DNA of 64,000 nt from Anaeramoeba flamelloides (GCA_027625915.1 JANTQA010000008.1:7309501-7373500); one strand, 5' to 3'. Counted from the first letter of the stretch, positions 1 through 10,840 are shown. Made by a program: numbers and translations. The notes: a model not told the origin generated them from the sequence alone.

Positions 1-233
1 AAGATTGGAAATATTCAACTACACTACTTAATTATTTTTGAAATAATAGCTTACTTTAAATTATTATAGTATTTCTAAGAATAATCAATAAAAAATCTCA
101 AAATAATATAAACTTTTTTTCAGTTAAACTGTCCCAGTTGTAATGGTATAATACATGTGTTTAAAGGGTTTGCATAGATATTAGAAGAAAAATTTTATAT
201 TGGAAATTTTCAAAATTTTCCAAAAGTAGAGCA

Positions 234-712
234 GTGAAAAAAATACCGGACATGAAAAAAATCCCGGACAAGATTTTTAATTGTGAATATTAGTAAAATT
301 ATTGTGTAATTTCATTTATTTACAATCAAATTCCTTTTTTTAAGAATCAAACTTTTTCAATTATAACTCCCCCACTTATTAGAATGATGATTGATGAAAT
401 CACACTTGTTCAAAACAGCATTTAATCAATCAAAAAACAAGAAGAAAAATTATCATTTTCCAAACTCTAATAAACCTCTATAAAACTGGATTGTTTTTCA
501 AAAAAAGTTGATCAACATTAGGCTATCAAACAATTACTCGAGTATTCTAGAGACACCTTACTTTGATGAACTTTAGGTAGGTTTATTACTAATCTCATAA
601 AAAAATTGGTTATTTATAATAAGGATTTAATTGAAATTATACAAAAATTTTACTAATAATCACAATTAAAAATCTTGTCCGGGATTTTTTTCATGTCCGG
701 TATTTTTTTCCC
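234..712. mobile_element. MITE family A, copy 1 (about 480 bp)
   Basis: The terminal inverted repeats are about 50 bp. The left arm starts GTGAAAAAAATACCGGACAT and the right arm (to about 710) is its near-perfect reverse complement, including CCGGGATTTTTTTCATG. The interior has no open frame. A second copy (27880-28347) shares ends and interior and is flanked by TA on both sides, which suggests a TA-targeting Tc1/mariner-type source. A third, half copy is at 54596-54828. The insertion lies inside repeat M. Confidence 0.85.
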
Positions 713-912
713 AACTATAAATCATTTTTTCACATTTTTGTTTTTTTTTTTTCGATTTTTTTTTTAAAACCTAATTCAGTTGTAAAAATTTTTTTTATAG
801 CAAGACCAATAGTCACTTGGTAGTAAGATGTTATTCTAAGGTCATTGAAACCCTTGAAATGATAATTGAGAAATCATATTGTTTTCTATTGGAATTCTAT
901 TTGATCTTTGAT

Positions 913-1080
913 CTTGATATTTGCTTAATAAATTGTGAAAAATTTTCACTTCATTTTTTTTTTTTCCTTTTTCAAATAGAGACCACAGATACAACACACT
1001 TCGTTTGGGGACTTAATTTCTAAAAGAAAGGTCGGGAAAATGAAGTGAAAGTTGTTTCCTATTTATTTTTCAAATGCCAG
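913..1080. mobile_element. MITE family C, copy 1 (about 168 bp)
   Basis: This is a degenerate copy of the short palindromic element seen at 7283-7446 and 27358-27519. The right end (GGGAAAATGAAGTGAAAG ... CAAATGCCAG, then TA) is well kept and the left end is worn. It interrupts repeat M: the equivalent place in the 33575 copy reads straight through. Confidence 0.65.
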
Positions 1081-1310
1081 TAGAAGTTCAAAACAAACAA
1101 TGTTATTTTTCTCAATAGTCCCCTAAGAATTTGAGTTTTTCAATTTTTAAGAAAATTTATTGATTAATTACATTTCTCTCAGACAAGTATCAACAATTCT
1201 TTGATGTCTATTATTCTTCTTATTTCTAATTTTATCTTCAAAGGTCATTTATATAAAATAATTGATATTTGAAAAAAATGCTGGGCACCTCTGACAGAAA
1301 CAGAGTTTAT

Positions 1311-2282
1311 ATAATCAAATAAATTGTATTTTTTTTTTTATTTTCTTCAGTTAAATCATTTTAATAACTGAGTCAAATATTTTGAAAGATAAGTTAAAAT
1401 GTTAAATATTTGACATAAAGATAAACAGAAAAAATGATCCCAAGATTGTTGTTTTTTTGTATTTTTTTTTTATTTCTATTTAAATTATTGTACAGTTTAA
1501 TTTTTAGAATGGGTACAATCCGAGTTGGGATCTTAATATCAGAAGTCAGCCTTTTCACTTTTTTTAAAAATTTTCAATTAGATTAGATAATAAATTTTTT
1601 ATTTTGTTGATTTTTTTTCGTTTGATTTCGTGTATTTAAAGTACTTGTTTTAAAATCAATTAATTAGATTTTTTTCAAACATAAAATAAAATGCCACAAT
1701 AGAATGTTGAGATAAGAATAAAAGTTAAAACATTTAATATTTCCCAAAGTAGATAAAATAAATCACTTAACACTCTAGGTGGATTTAATTTTCCTTGTGA
1801 AATTACAATTAATAAATTGTTTTTCAACAAGTTCTTTGAATACTAAAAAGCGACTAAACATACCCAAGTAAAAATTGTTTTTTTCTAATCTCCCTTCAAA
1901 ATATTCAAAAAGTGAAAATGTTGTCTTTACAGTCAACTCCCTTAACTTTTTTTTTGAACCAAAACTCGAAAAGTCAAACCAAAAAATAAATAAGAATTTA
2001 ATTGAATTAATTAAATGAGAATTTTATTATTTAAATGTTGTAAGGAAGATTTTCTTTCATCCACAAAGCAAAATATATTTCTTCTTTTAAAAAAAGACGA
2101 GAATATTGAATAAAAATAAAGCTTTTCAAGCAACAAATCAATTCCTCGAGTTTGGTTTTCGCAATATTTTTTAATTGCCCACGAAAGTAAACATAGAATT
2201 AAAAGGGAAAAATAAATTACAATTAAGAAAATTCTTCTTTATGGATGTGTGGGTTTTCCAAGCACAAACAACATTGAATTTT
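1311..2282. other. Gene-free AT-rich spacer
   Basis: Only AT-rich sequence with long T and A runs is visible, with no convincing coding frame and no repeat shared with the rest of the window. Its right end should hold the 3' untranslated region and polyadenylation region of the minus-strand HMG-box gene. Confidence 0.5.
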
Positions 2283-3017
2283 TTAGTCTGAAGAAGAGAA
2301 ACTAGATTCTTCAGAAGACGAAGAGGAAGAATAATAACCATTTGATCCCTCAGAGCTTGATTCTCTTTTTTTTTTATGTTTGGATCTTCGGTGCGAGCTG
2401 GAAGATCTTCTTTGTTTTTTCTTTTTTTTCATTTTTCTTTTCTTCTCTCTCATCCTTTTGATGTACTCTCTTTTCTTTTTTCTTTCTCTTCGTTTTTTTT
2501 TTTTTTGTTGCATTTTCAGATAGCGAATTGTGTTCTCACTTAAAGACGAAGAGCTATCGCTACTACTTTCGTTGAGGGGTTGTGGATTGTTTTTTCTGTA
2601 TTCGATCATTTCTTCGGCATACCTTTTTTTATTTATTTCGGATTGTTCTTGGTATCCCTTTTGTATTTATAAAAAAATTTTCAAGATTTTTTCGAAACAA
2701 AAGAAAAATAAAAATAAAATAAAAAAAATTAGATAAAAAGAAACCCAGAAATAAACAAACAAAAAAAAAAAAATAAGATAACTCACCTTCTTTCTTTCAT
2801 CTGGCAACTCATTCCAAAGTCGGCCAAGCTCTCTATTAATTTCAGCCATCCTCATCCCTGTTTTGTGGAGAGTAGGTCTCATGTCTCCTGCAAATAAGAA
2901 ATAAGCATTACGTGGTCTTTTGGGTAAATTTGGATCACGCTTTTTCTTCTTCTTTTTCTTCTTCTTTTTAGGTTTGCGGTTTTTGATTGGCTTTGAATTT
3001 TTGGTGTTGGAACTCAT
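2283..3017 (-). CDS. HMG-box chromatin/DNA-binding protein, 2 exons
   Basis: I predict a 201-residue protein from exon 1 (3017 down to 2787, 77 codons) and exon 2 (2657 down to 2283). The 129-bp intron has a GTGAGT donor and an AAAAG acceptor, in phase 0. Residues 1-27 are mostly lysine. A single HMG box follows (about 28-100): DPNLPKRPRNAYFLF opens it, RMAEINRELGRLWNELPDER follows, and exon 2 completes helix 3 with GYQEQSEINKKRYAEEMIEY. The match to the HMG consensus across the junction confirms the splice. The tail is basic (KKKKRRERKKKREYIKRMRE) and then serine-rich, ending SSSSSEESSFSSSD, like the acidic/serine tails of HMGB and NHP6-type proteins. HMG-box proteins bend DNA in chromatin, usually with little sequence specificity. 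The start is the only Met before the box. It could instead be a subunit of a remodelling complex; one box and no other domain do not decide this. Confidence 0.85.
2658..2786 (-). other. Intron of the HMG-box gene
   Basis: The phase-0 GT-AG intron is 129 bp, with donor GTGAGT and acceptor TACAAAAG on the minus strand. It is very A/T-rich and holds open frames on both strands that are not genes. The splice restores an uninterrupted HMG box. Confidence 0.8.
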
Positions 3018-4445
3018 TCTGAAAAGTTGTTTTTTTTGATTTTTTTAATTCTTTTGTCAAAAAATAAAATTGTTAAAAAAAAATATTTGTCAAAAAGAAA
3101 AAAATGACAAAAAAATACACAAAAATACGTTAATACAAAACACAAAGATTTTTTTTTGTGTTTTGAAAAAAAGAATAAAGAAATCACAAAAAACTGAAAA
3201 AGTTTCACTTTCTTTCTGAAAAAAGGGTTATTATTATTGATCAATTTTACTGACTCTTTTTTTGCCAACAATTTTTTGAAAAAAGTTTTTTTCTTGGTTT
3301 TCTCATAAAAGTTTGATGTATTTCTTTTTTTTTTTTTTTTGACATTGTTTCTATTGTTTTTTTTTCGTAGGGACCTCTCGTTTCGTTGATTTTTCTTTTT
3401 TATTGTATTTTTAGATCATTTGATTAACGTATTTATTATTATTTATCAAAAAGGGTGTTAAGAACATTTGCATAAAGATCTCTAAAATTAAGGACTCTGT
3501 TGACAATTCATAAAATTGTATCAAAGGGTTTTGATCCAATCCCATGAAAATTATGAAGGAATGTTCATCAAAATATTCTAAAATTTGGATTAATAATGCA
3601 TTTTATGACATTTTTTTCATAGAAAATGAATAAAAAAAAAGTAGATACGTAAACTCAAACACCTTATTTAGTTATGTAAAAATGAAATAGAAAAATAAAT
3701 ACGATTTTTGAAATCAAGTGGATTTTTTAAACTGGGTTACACCATAACTTTACAAATATTTAAATATATTTTTGGATGTTTTTTCTTTTTTTTTTTTCGA
3801 GTTTTAAAAATTTGATAATAAACTAAATTTCATAATAAATGGCACATTTTTTTTTTACTTTTTTTTTATTTGATATTTAGATAAAAAACAAACACTTTTA
3901 GTGGAGATAACTGAATACTAAATAGTAATTTTTTTTTTATAATAATAGATAACTTCAATTTATAAAAATATTTATTTTCAAAATTTGATTTTTAATGGAA
4001 CAATGATTTTGAAATATAGTTTATTATCAAATTTCTTTATTTTCAAAAATTTTTGTATTTAAAAGCCTTTAACCAAAAGTTACATAATTAAACTAGTTTT
4101 ATTATTTTTTTGTTAATCTCATAATTCTAAATTTATTAACCATTATTGTATTTTTTTTGTCTTAAATATTTTTGATAAAATCTAATTAAAAATTTCTTCA
4201 AGATCATTTTTTATATTAAATTATTTGTCTCATTTCAACTTTATTTTTGAAAAAAAAATTTTTCTAAAAGTCAATAATCTTTATTTATAAAATAAGGCCA
4301 CCGTTAACAATAATTGTATCAATTTATTATTATTTTTTAACATAAATGATAATAAAATAGAATCTTGTCTCTTTTATAATATTTAAGTGCTATTCTATAA
4401 AATTATATTTTTATTCTTTCATGAAATATTTTTAAAATAAAATCT
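3018..4445. other. Gene-free AT-rich spacer
   Basis: This is the upstream region of the HMG-box gene, then featureless AT-rich DNA with many T runs of 8-16. I recognise no promoter motif and no repeat family. Short open frames here are built from F/K/N codons only. Confidence 0.45.
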
Positions 4446-4448
4446 ATC

Positions 4449-5562
4449 AAATATTCCCGAAAATACCCGAAATTTTTTTTTTATTATTATTTAACGGAGT
4501 AGTTTTTAATTCCTCTTATTTGCCGTTAGGTTTTCCAGAATTTAAAAGAATTGAGTTAAATCTTTGATTTTATTCCATTCTTTTGAATTCTGGAAAACCG
4601 TCGTTAGGTATTTTTTACTTTTTGAAATGTATTGAAAATTTATTTAATTTTCAATTCATTTCAAAAATTAAAAAAAACCTAGGCACTCTACGGCACTCCC
4701 CGAATTCCTAAATTATGATTTAGGAATTTTGTTAAAGACTCAAAAATAAATTTATTACCCACTAAAGCTAATAAATATGATGAATCTCTTTTTCTAATAA
4801 TATCAAAAATAGTAATAATATTATTTTTTAATAAATTAGAGAAAATACCCGAAAATTGAAAATACTCGAAAATTTTTTAACCACGAAAAACACTTTTTGA
4901 ACAACTTCTAAGAAACACCAGTACCAATATACTCAGTTTAAAGGTAAATTTGGAATTTTAATTTCGAAAAAAAATTTTTTTCTGAAAATATCAAAATTCA
5001 AAAAAATTAAATTTTTGGGGAATGGTATTCAACCCATTTTGTGTGAAAGGGATTGATATCTTGGATGATTAATATTACTGATCATTTCGAAATGGTATAT
5101 ACTAAATGAGAGAAAATATAATTGTAAAGAAAATTTCTAAGTGTATCATTACCCATAATTTTGTAATCTTAAATACAATCCAAAAATAACCAAGTAATAT
5201 CTAATCGTACAATACATAGCCTACATAAGGTGGCCCAAGCCAAACTTTATTTAACTTACCATTCCAGAAAAGGAACTGACTTAACCAAAACATACGAACA
5301 CACACCATACCAAACCTTACATCACCATACATGTACCCTAATAAGTACCAAAAATTACCCAAATATACTCAAAAGGTACCAAAAATTCTTCAGATTAGTT
5401 TAAAGTAGAAAATTAAAAAAAAAAATATTTTTTCTGAAAATAAAATTGTTATTTTATCATTAAACTTAGTATATTGGCATTAGAGTTTCTTCGAAGAATT
5501 CCATAATGTGTTTTTATGTAGTTAAAAAATTTTCGGGTATTTTCGGGAATATTTCAAACACC
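4449..5562. mobile_element. Inverted-repeat element F (with module E1 between its left ends)
   Basis: The right end (about 5455-5562) carries the GGGTATTTTCGGGAATATTT terminus. Its reverse complement occurs twice on the left: a clean terminus at 4449-4475 and a longer, diverged arm at about 4838-4945 that matches the right arm over some 100 bp (..ACCCGAAAA..TTTTTTAAC..AACAC..CAATATACT). The core element is therefore about 720 bp. The region between the two left ends holds a copy of hairpin family E. The interior (5200-5400) is strikingly C/A-rich and G-poor on this strand. A diverged second copy lies at about 53340-53960. I see no open frame. Confidence 0.65.
4521..4700. repeat. Modular hairpin family E, copy 1
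   Basis: Two consecutive palindromes are separated and bounded by CGTTAGG/CCTAGGCAC-type motifs. The first (about 4530-4600) pairs CCAGAATTTAAAAGAATTGA with TTCTTTTGAATTCTGG around the loop AAATCTTTGATTTT. The second (about 4608-4680) pairs TTTTTACTTTTTGAAAT with ATTTCAAAAATTAAAAA. The same modules recur at 10350-10840, 14795-15115, 17785-17895 and 41404-41690. Confidence 0.7.
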
Positions 5563-5684
5563 CTTTAAAATACAATAAAATATTTAATAAACTGAAAAAA
5601 AAGCTTTGAATATTGAAAATTAAAAGTTATAAAAATAGAACAAAATAATTCTAAGAAATTTAAATTCCTATACAATTTTTGTTG

Positions 5685-6080
5685 TGTGTGTAAAAATGAT
5701 TTCTCAATTTTTAATGTTTTTTATATAAAATTGTGATTTTTCATTAATGGTGATACTTTTCTGGTATATCCCCAAGAGTCAGGTAACTTGAAAGTATATT
5801 TGATGTATTTGGTATCATTCTATTGTATTTTAAAAAAGAAAGTAAGGTGATTTGAAGTAGAAACAGAAATTAGAAAATCGAAAATACTTTTTTCAAAATC
5901 AAGCAAACCCAAACATCTTCAATGTTTTATTAAATGAAAGCTTTTGTTCCGAAAAACATCGAATTTATTGCTAATTTTCTTCACTCTTGAGGATATACCA
6001 GAAAAGTATCACCATTAATGAAAAATCACAATTTTACCAGAAAAAACATGAAAAAATCAGAAATCATTTTTTCAAATGTA
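5685..6080. mobile_element. Long-TIR MITE family D
   Basis: Terminal inverted repeats of roughly 90-100 bp (about 5690-5787 and 5985-6075) surround a 200-bp interior. The best-kept part of the arm is 50 bp around GGTGATACTTTTCTGGTATA, with its reverse complement at 5993-6015. The interior (GAAACAGAAATT.. , AAACCCAAACATCTTC) is echoed at 14270-14390 inside the kinase intron. There is no open frame. The superfamily is unknown. Confidence 0.75.
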
Positions 6081-6645
6081 CAAGTTAAATACAATCTTGA
6101 ATAAAATAATGGTTTTGGCACAACTGTCAATTAAAAACAATAAGAGTAAATATTACCTTATAACAAATGAATTCTGAGTGTTTAACATTCAAATTATCTA
6201 GTATTGATTTAAAAAATTGGCCAAACAAGAGTATTTTTATTCTTAACTCTTGGAGTTTTATCATCATTCTTTTAATCGAAATTAGACTGGTAAAACAAAG
6301 TTGTACTGTAGAAACACCTTTTTATATTTTATGAGATCGATATTACATATATTCGATCTCAAGTTGTTTTTTGTTTTTGTTTATTGAATTTTGTTTTGTT
6401 TGGTTTTTGTTGTAAAGCCTTCTTTTTGAAACTAAAAAAACAAAAAAAAAAAAATAAAAAAAAGACAAAGAAAATGAAAAGTAAAATCAAAAAGAAAAAG
6501 AAAAATTACAAGCAAGAAAAAACGAAACAAAAAACCCTTTTTTCGAATTTCGTCAAACAATTTTATTCTTTTCTTTAAAATAAAAATTTTTTTATTTGTG
6601 TTGTGATTAATGTTTTTTTTTCATATTTTTGAAATTAAAAGAAAA
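6081..6645. other. Gene-free AT-rich spacer
   Basis: This holds the downstream region of the SmG gene and AT-rich DNA with A-rich runs (6425-6530). I see no repeat family member and no credible coding frame. Confidence 0.4.
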
Positions 6646-6891
6646 CTAATATTGATTCAAAGCTTCCATTGTGATAATACTGTTCCCTCTAATAACAATT
6701 TTCCCGATTGGCTTATTTTCAGTTGTTTCTCCAATTTTAACAACTTCTACTGCGTCGCTTAAAGAAATGTTCATAAATTGATCATTACCACGAAGGGTGC
6801 CAATGACAAAGCGGTTTGCGTTTAATTTAATTCGGATTCTTTTGTCCATGAATTGTCTAAGATCGGTTTGGTTGACTGTTTTTGATGCCAT
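6646..6891 (-). CDS. SNRPG: Small nuclear ribonucleoprotein Sm G
   Basis: The 81-residue protein has the length of Sm protein G. Sm motif 1 is DLRQFMDKRIRIKLNANR..IGTLRGNDQFMN and Sm motif 2 is IGKIVIRGNSIITMEAL; the closing IVIRGNSI..EAL is diagnostic for the G subunit. SmG is one of seven subunits of the Sm ring that assembles on U1, U2, U4 and U5 snRNAs, so it acts in splicing and snRNP assembly. The frame stays open for 37 codons upstream to 7002, but those codons are F/K-rich and have no Sm homology. The start is therefore placed at MASKTVNQTD, where family homology begins. No intron is needed. The gene's presence agrees with the abundant GT-AG introns in this genome. An LSm7 identity is less likely because the RGNSI motif and spacing fit SmG better. 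Confidence 0.92.
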   Translation of the reverse strand: MASKTVNQTDLRQFMDKRIRIKLNANRFVIGTLRGNDQFMNISLSDAVEVVKIGETTENKPIGKIVIRGNSIITMEALNQY

Positions 6892-7282
6892 TGTTGGAAT
6901 AACTGAAAGAAAGAAGAAAAAGGATTGGATTTGCTTTTGGGAAAAAAATGAAATAAACTTTTTTGTCACCTTCTTTTGGAAAATCTGAAATAACAGTACC
7001 ATTTGAAAGTAGTCATTATGATGTTATTTTTCTGAAAAGGATAAGTAATAAACATAAGAAATCATCACTCAATCTATTAACTATTGACTCTCCATATTGG
7101 TTACCCTGATTTCTTACCATCAACAGGTTTGTTCAAAAGACAAGAATAGTGCATATTGTAATAAATCAGTACTTATCATAAATATGACTAATTTCGAAAT
7201 ACTACAGCGTTTAAAAAAACAGTTTCGAACATCGAAAACCTTTACTCCAAAAGAAATCTCATGTGTTTTCTTACTTGATATA

Positions 7283-7446
7283 CTGGTATTTGAATTACAA
7301 ATGGGAAAAAGTTTCACATCATTTTCCATTTTTCTTCTTAAATAAGTTCCGAAAATCCAACCTACTTTTTTGAAAACTCTCGCAATCTCAAAAAAAAAAT
7401 AGAAAATGAAGTGGAAATTTTTTCTCATTTATAATCCAAATACCAA
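7283..7446. mobile_element. MITE family C, copy 2 (164 bp)
   Basis: A TA-flanked palindromic element has left end CTGGTATTTGAATTACAAAT and right end ATAATCCAAATACCA. Inner arms CACATCATTTTCCATTT and AGAAAATGAAGTGGAAA also pair, so almost the whole element can fold. It truncates a short upstream open frame (7190-7282) of unknown meaning. Confidence 0.75.
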
Positions 7447-7772
7447 TAGCTCAATATCTACTTCACAAATCCAAAAGCATTTCAAAGTCAAATCAATTAT
7501 GAAGCTAAACTTTTTCAAGTTTTAAGTTAATTTTTTAAAATAAAAATTGAATTTATTTACAATTTTTCATTCTTTTATCAATTTTTATACAATTTATAGT
7601 GTTTTTTAAATTTTTATGGTACATTAACACTATTTTCGAAGAAAAATTAAAATTTGATCATACCTTTTTGTATTAATTTTTCTTTTGTACTGGAACTTTA
7701 GAGAAATCAATTTTTAATAATGTTTTGTTAATTGTTAATTTATTTGATTTTTTAGAGTATCGGTCTTTCTAG

Positions 7773-7873
7773 ATACATATATACATACATACATACATAC
7801 ATACATACATACATACATAGACATATACATATACATATACATATACAGATATATATATATATATATATATATA
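7773..7873. repeat. Compound microsatellite (ACAT)n-(ACATAT)n-(AT)n
   Basis: About 100 bp of tandem ACAT units grade into ACATAT hexamers and then into pure AT. It is the longest short-period repeat of this type in the window. Confidence 0.95.
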
Positions 7874-8852
7874 ACACCTTCATTAATTTGAAATATACTT
7901 TGTACTAAATAGTAGTGATTATTTTAACAACCGAAGTTTTTGTTACTGAAAATAATACTATAAAAAAATTTTTTTTATGAAATATAGTTTTAAATTTTTC
8001 ACTTAAAGATTTTTTTTTCTAAAAAGTTCTTAACTCATACAAAAGTAAATAAGACCTTAATGAACAAACCTTAAATATTTTCTGAATTTAAAGTTCAAAA
8101 AAAGTGACCAACTTTTTTTATTAAAACCACTTTTATTAATTTATCACTTTTACTAAAATTAATCTAAAAAAAAAAACTTGCAATATTCATAAATTTTATA
8201 TTTTTTAATTTTTCAAATAAAAAAGCTGTAAATAAGTAAAAACTTGTATTATTAAATCTTATTTTTTTAAAAATTACCAGACTTGAAATTACAATTCAAT
8301 CAAAGTAAAATCAAATCAAAAAATAATACAAAAACCAAAAAATTATTATATACACTTTTAAGAAAAGTAAAAAATAAATAAAAAATTGTTGTAAAAGCTT
8401 TCTAACCCTTAAATGTACGAGTTAGTTATTTAGAAATTTTAATAAATATGAAAATAATTTTTTTTATCAGTTGGTAACAATTTTCTATATATAGAAAGCA
8501 CATAATAATCTTTTTTTTTTTTTTTTTTTCAAAATTTTGTCTGAAAAGACGTGTTAGGGAGAAAAAATTCGAATTTTCATTTTCACTTTTTCCTTTTTTA
8601 TTAAAAAAATTGTTATTTTTAGTAATTACAAATTTTTTTTTGGTCAATAAAAAAATCTTTTTTTTGTAACGAAAAAACATTGAAACCCAAGAACAACTAA
8701 TTATATTAAATTTTTAAAATAATAGTAACTAAAAGTTCTCAAATATTATAAAATATACTTGTTTTTTAGTAACAATTAAATAAAAATTATATCTCTTCAA
8801 TTGTGATAAAATATGTAGCTAACCTTAATTGATATCTTTCAAAAAAATCGAA
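7874..8852. other. Gene-free AT-rich spacer
   Basis: AT-rich DNA with homopolymer runs, for example 20 T at about 8511-8529. No repeat family or coding frame is recognised. Confidence 0.4.
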
Positions 8853-9066
8853 ACTAAACCCAATTCCAAAAAATGGTACACAAAAAAAAAATTACATTAA
8901 TAAAAATATACTCAAAAATACATGATACTTAAACATTAAAATAATAAAAGATCTGAAAATATTTAATTAATACTATTTATATATTTTATAGTAAATTTAA
9001 AATTCAATTCAAAAAATAAAAAAGAAAACATAAAAAAAAGTGTGCCCCTATTTTTGGAACACGGTT
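8853..9066. mobile_element. Miniature Tc1-like element (about 214 bp)
   Basis: The left end ACTAAACCCAATTCCAAAAA and the right end GTGCCCCTATTTTTGGAAC form the same terminal inverted repeat as the adjacent transposase-bearing element (right end at 9895-9932). It has no coding capacity. Alternatively its left end belongs to a single 1.08-kb element ending at 9932, with an extra internal end at 9038. Confidence 0.55.
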
Positions 9067-9932
9067 ACCAAAAAATCCATTTTTATTGAAAGAAAAATTA
9101 ATAAAAACTATTAATAGATTAGGCTTTTTTTTGATAACTAAATCTATCCTTATATCTAGAGTTTACTAATTTTCTAAGGTTTCCCAACTCAAAGTATTCC
9201 ATACATTAATGAAAATTTTAATAAATTCTTCTCCGTTTTTTGGATTACAATTTTTCAGTTTAGTATCCATAATTTACCATAAATTCTCAATTTCTTTTGA
9301 ATCTGGGGAATTGGGGGTCAAGGGTCCAGAACATTACATCCCTGGTTTAAGTAAGTTTGAGTTTTTTTTTGAAGTGTGTGGACAAGCTCCACCCTTTTGG
9401 AAAATCCATTTCAACTCACCATATTCTGAATTGGCAAGTTGAATTAAATTTGATTTTTTGAAAATATCATTAATAATACATTCAGTATTCACATTTCCAT
9501 TAATGGTAATAAGGTCTGTTTGTAGGCCATGTACTCTAGCACCCCATATCATGATTTTTTTTCAAAAAATTTTTTCTTGATAAAAAAAGAATCTTTTTAC
9601 ATTTTTGAGAGAGAAAAAAAATTTTTTCTTGTGATCAGAATCAAAACTTTTAAATTTCATTTTAAAGTGATTTTGAGATTTTGAAAAAGTTTTGTTAATA
9701 ATTTTAATTTTTTTTTTATTTGAAAAAAAAGAATATAAAAAAAATCAAAAAAATTATTGAAAATCAAAAATCAAAAAATAATGAAAAATAAATGATAAAT
9801 AATTAACTTTAAAATTATTTCTATTGATTGTTAATATCTAATGTTTCTATTTAAGAGTCAAATATCACTTTTCTTAGAATTAAATTGATTTTGAAGGTGT
9901 GCCCCAATTTTTGGAATTGAGTTTATATATTT
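9067..9932 (-). pseudogene. Decayed Tc1/mariner-like transposase
   Basis: Read on the minus strand, 9552-9334 encodes MIWGARVHGLQTDLITINGN and then WIFQKGGACPHTS, the DDE_3 core of Tc1-type transposases (family pattern MVWG..S..G...L, then FQQDNAPCHTS). The catalytic Asp of that second motif is replaced (KGG). After an in-frame stop the frame resumes with PNSPDSKEIENLW, the family's SPDLNPIENLW motif that holds the last acidic residue, followed by another stop and a recognisable tail to about 9140. The N-terminal half (9560-9890) is eroded to low-complexity DNA. The terminal repeat survives at 9895-9932 (GTGTGCCCCAATTTTTGGAA). The element is inactive. It is the only transposase sequence I found, and so a relative of the likely mobiliser of the TAAAC..TTCCAAAAATT-ended elements in this window. 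Confidence 0.75.
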
Positions 9933-10349
9933 TTCTTGTACCTGTCATGTTTTTTTTTTTTTTTTTTTTTAATTCTTCTCCTTTCCCATATTTCCCAAAA
10001 TATATTTTTGAATATTTTTAAAAGATTAAAAGATTTTTTTATTATATAATAGAACCCCGAAAGGCATTGGATCTTTTTAATTAACAATATTAAAAAATGT
10101 TTATAATAATTGAAAAATTATTTGTTTTTAAATAAGAAATCTTGACTTTATGATTATTATCAAAAGATGGGTTAGTTCCAATTAAAAGGTACAAATATTC
10201 AATGATATATAAATTATAAGTTTTTTTATATAAGTTACACAATTTTAATTTATTCTGATTCAGAATTATACAGTACCTTCACAAATAAAAAGTTAATTTC
10301 TGAAGGTTTTTAAAAAGAACCGAACCATCCCATTGAAATATTTTTTGAT

Positions 10350-10840
10350 TTTAGGAATTTAAAAGAATTAAATATTATCCTTCAATTTATCCCAACCCTT
10401 TAAAGTACTAAAAAAACTAGGTACGTGTTGACACCTCTCTTTATAAATATATCCTTGAATATTTATTATTATTAACTATTTTTGTGGGGGTTTGTCAAGT
10501 GACGCCAAGTGTTATTAAGAGGATATATTTTCAAGAATCCAAAAGAATAGATAAAAATCTTTGATTTTACTCAATACTTTTAAATTGTAGAAAAGCTAAC
10601 TATGTTTATTTTTTAATTTGAAAAATTGAAAGAAAATTTAATAAATTTTGTTAAAATTACTGAAATTCAATAGAGTTAAAGACAGAATTCTTGGAATTTT
10701 CTGTTTTATCTAAAAAATCTATTTGATTTCCAAATAGTTAGAAAACCCAAGAAAAGCTAATGAAAATTTTCCCGAATTCAAAATAATAAGGAAAAATCTT
10801 TAATTTTACACCATCCCCTTAAATTTTGGAAAATTTTATT
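10350..10840. repeat. Hairpin family E, degenerate cluster
   Basis: Three worn modules occur in a row. The clearest is 10533-10597 (CCAAAAGAATAGATAAAAATC .. loop TTTGATTTTACTC .. AATACTTTTAAATTGT). Another at about 10780-10840 has GAATTCAAAATAATAAGG with the AAATCTTTAATTTTA loop. GGTTTT/CTAAC-type borders are eroded. This is probably an older copy of the arrays at 4521 and 41404. Confidence 0.5.

Larger units (their letters stand above)
140..1310 (+). repeat. Repeat family M, copy 1, split by two MITEs
   Basis: This is a dispersed repeat of about 530 bp, found again at 33575-34110 (forward) and about 18185-18520 (reverse). The shared text includes a block around 815-880 (CACTTGGTA..ATGTTATTCTAA, then TTGAAA), one at 1100-1150, and a long tail at 1150-1300 (AACAATTCTTTGAT..TATTATTCT, ending ..CTCTGACAGAAA.AAAGTTT). 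In this copy the text is interrupted by MITE A (234-712) and MITE C (about 913-1080). The copy at 33575 lacks both insertions, so the interruptions are secondary. I see no coding capacity and its superfamily is unknown. Confidence 0.7.

Noticed and set aside
7097-7345. 82-codon plus-strand frame upstream of SmG (NFEILQRLKKQFRTSKTF..)
   Set aside because: The last third is MITE C and the rest matches nothing known; too short to call a gene or a disrupted one.
9209-9442. 77-codon plus-strand frame
   Set aside because: It lies opposite the decayed Tc1-like transposase, which explains the sequence on the minus strand.
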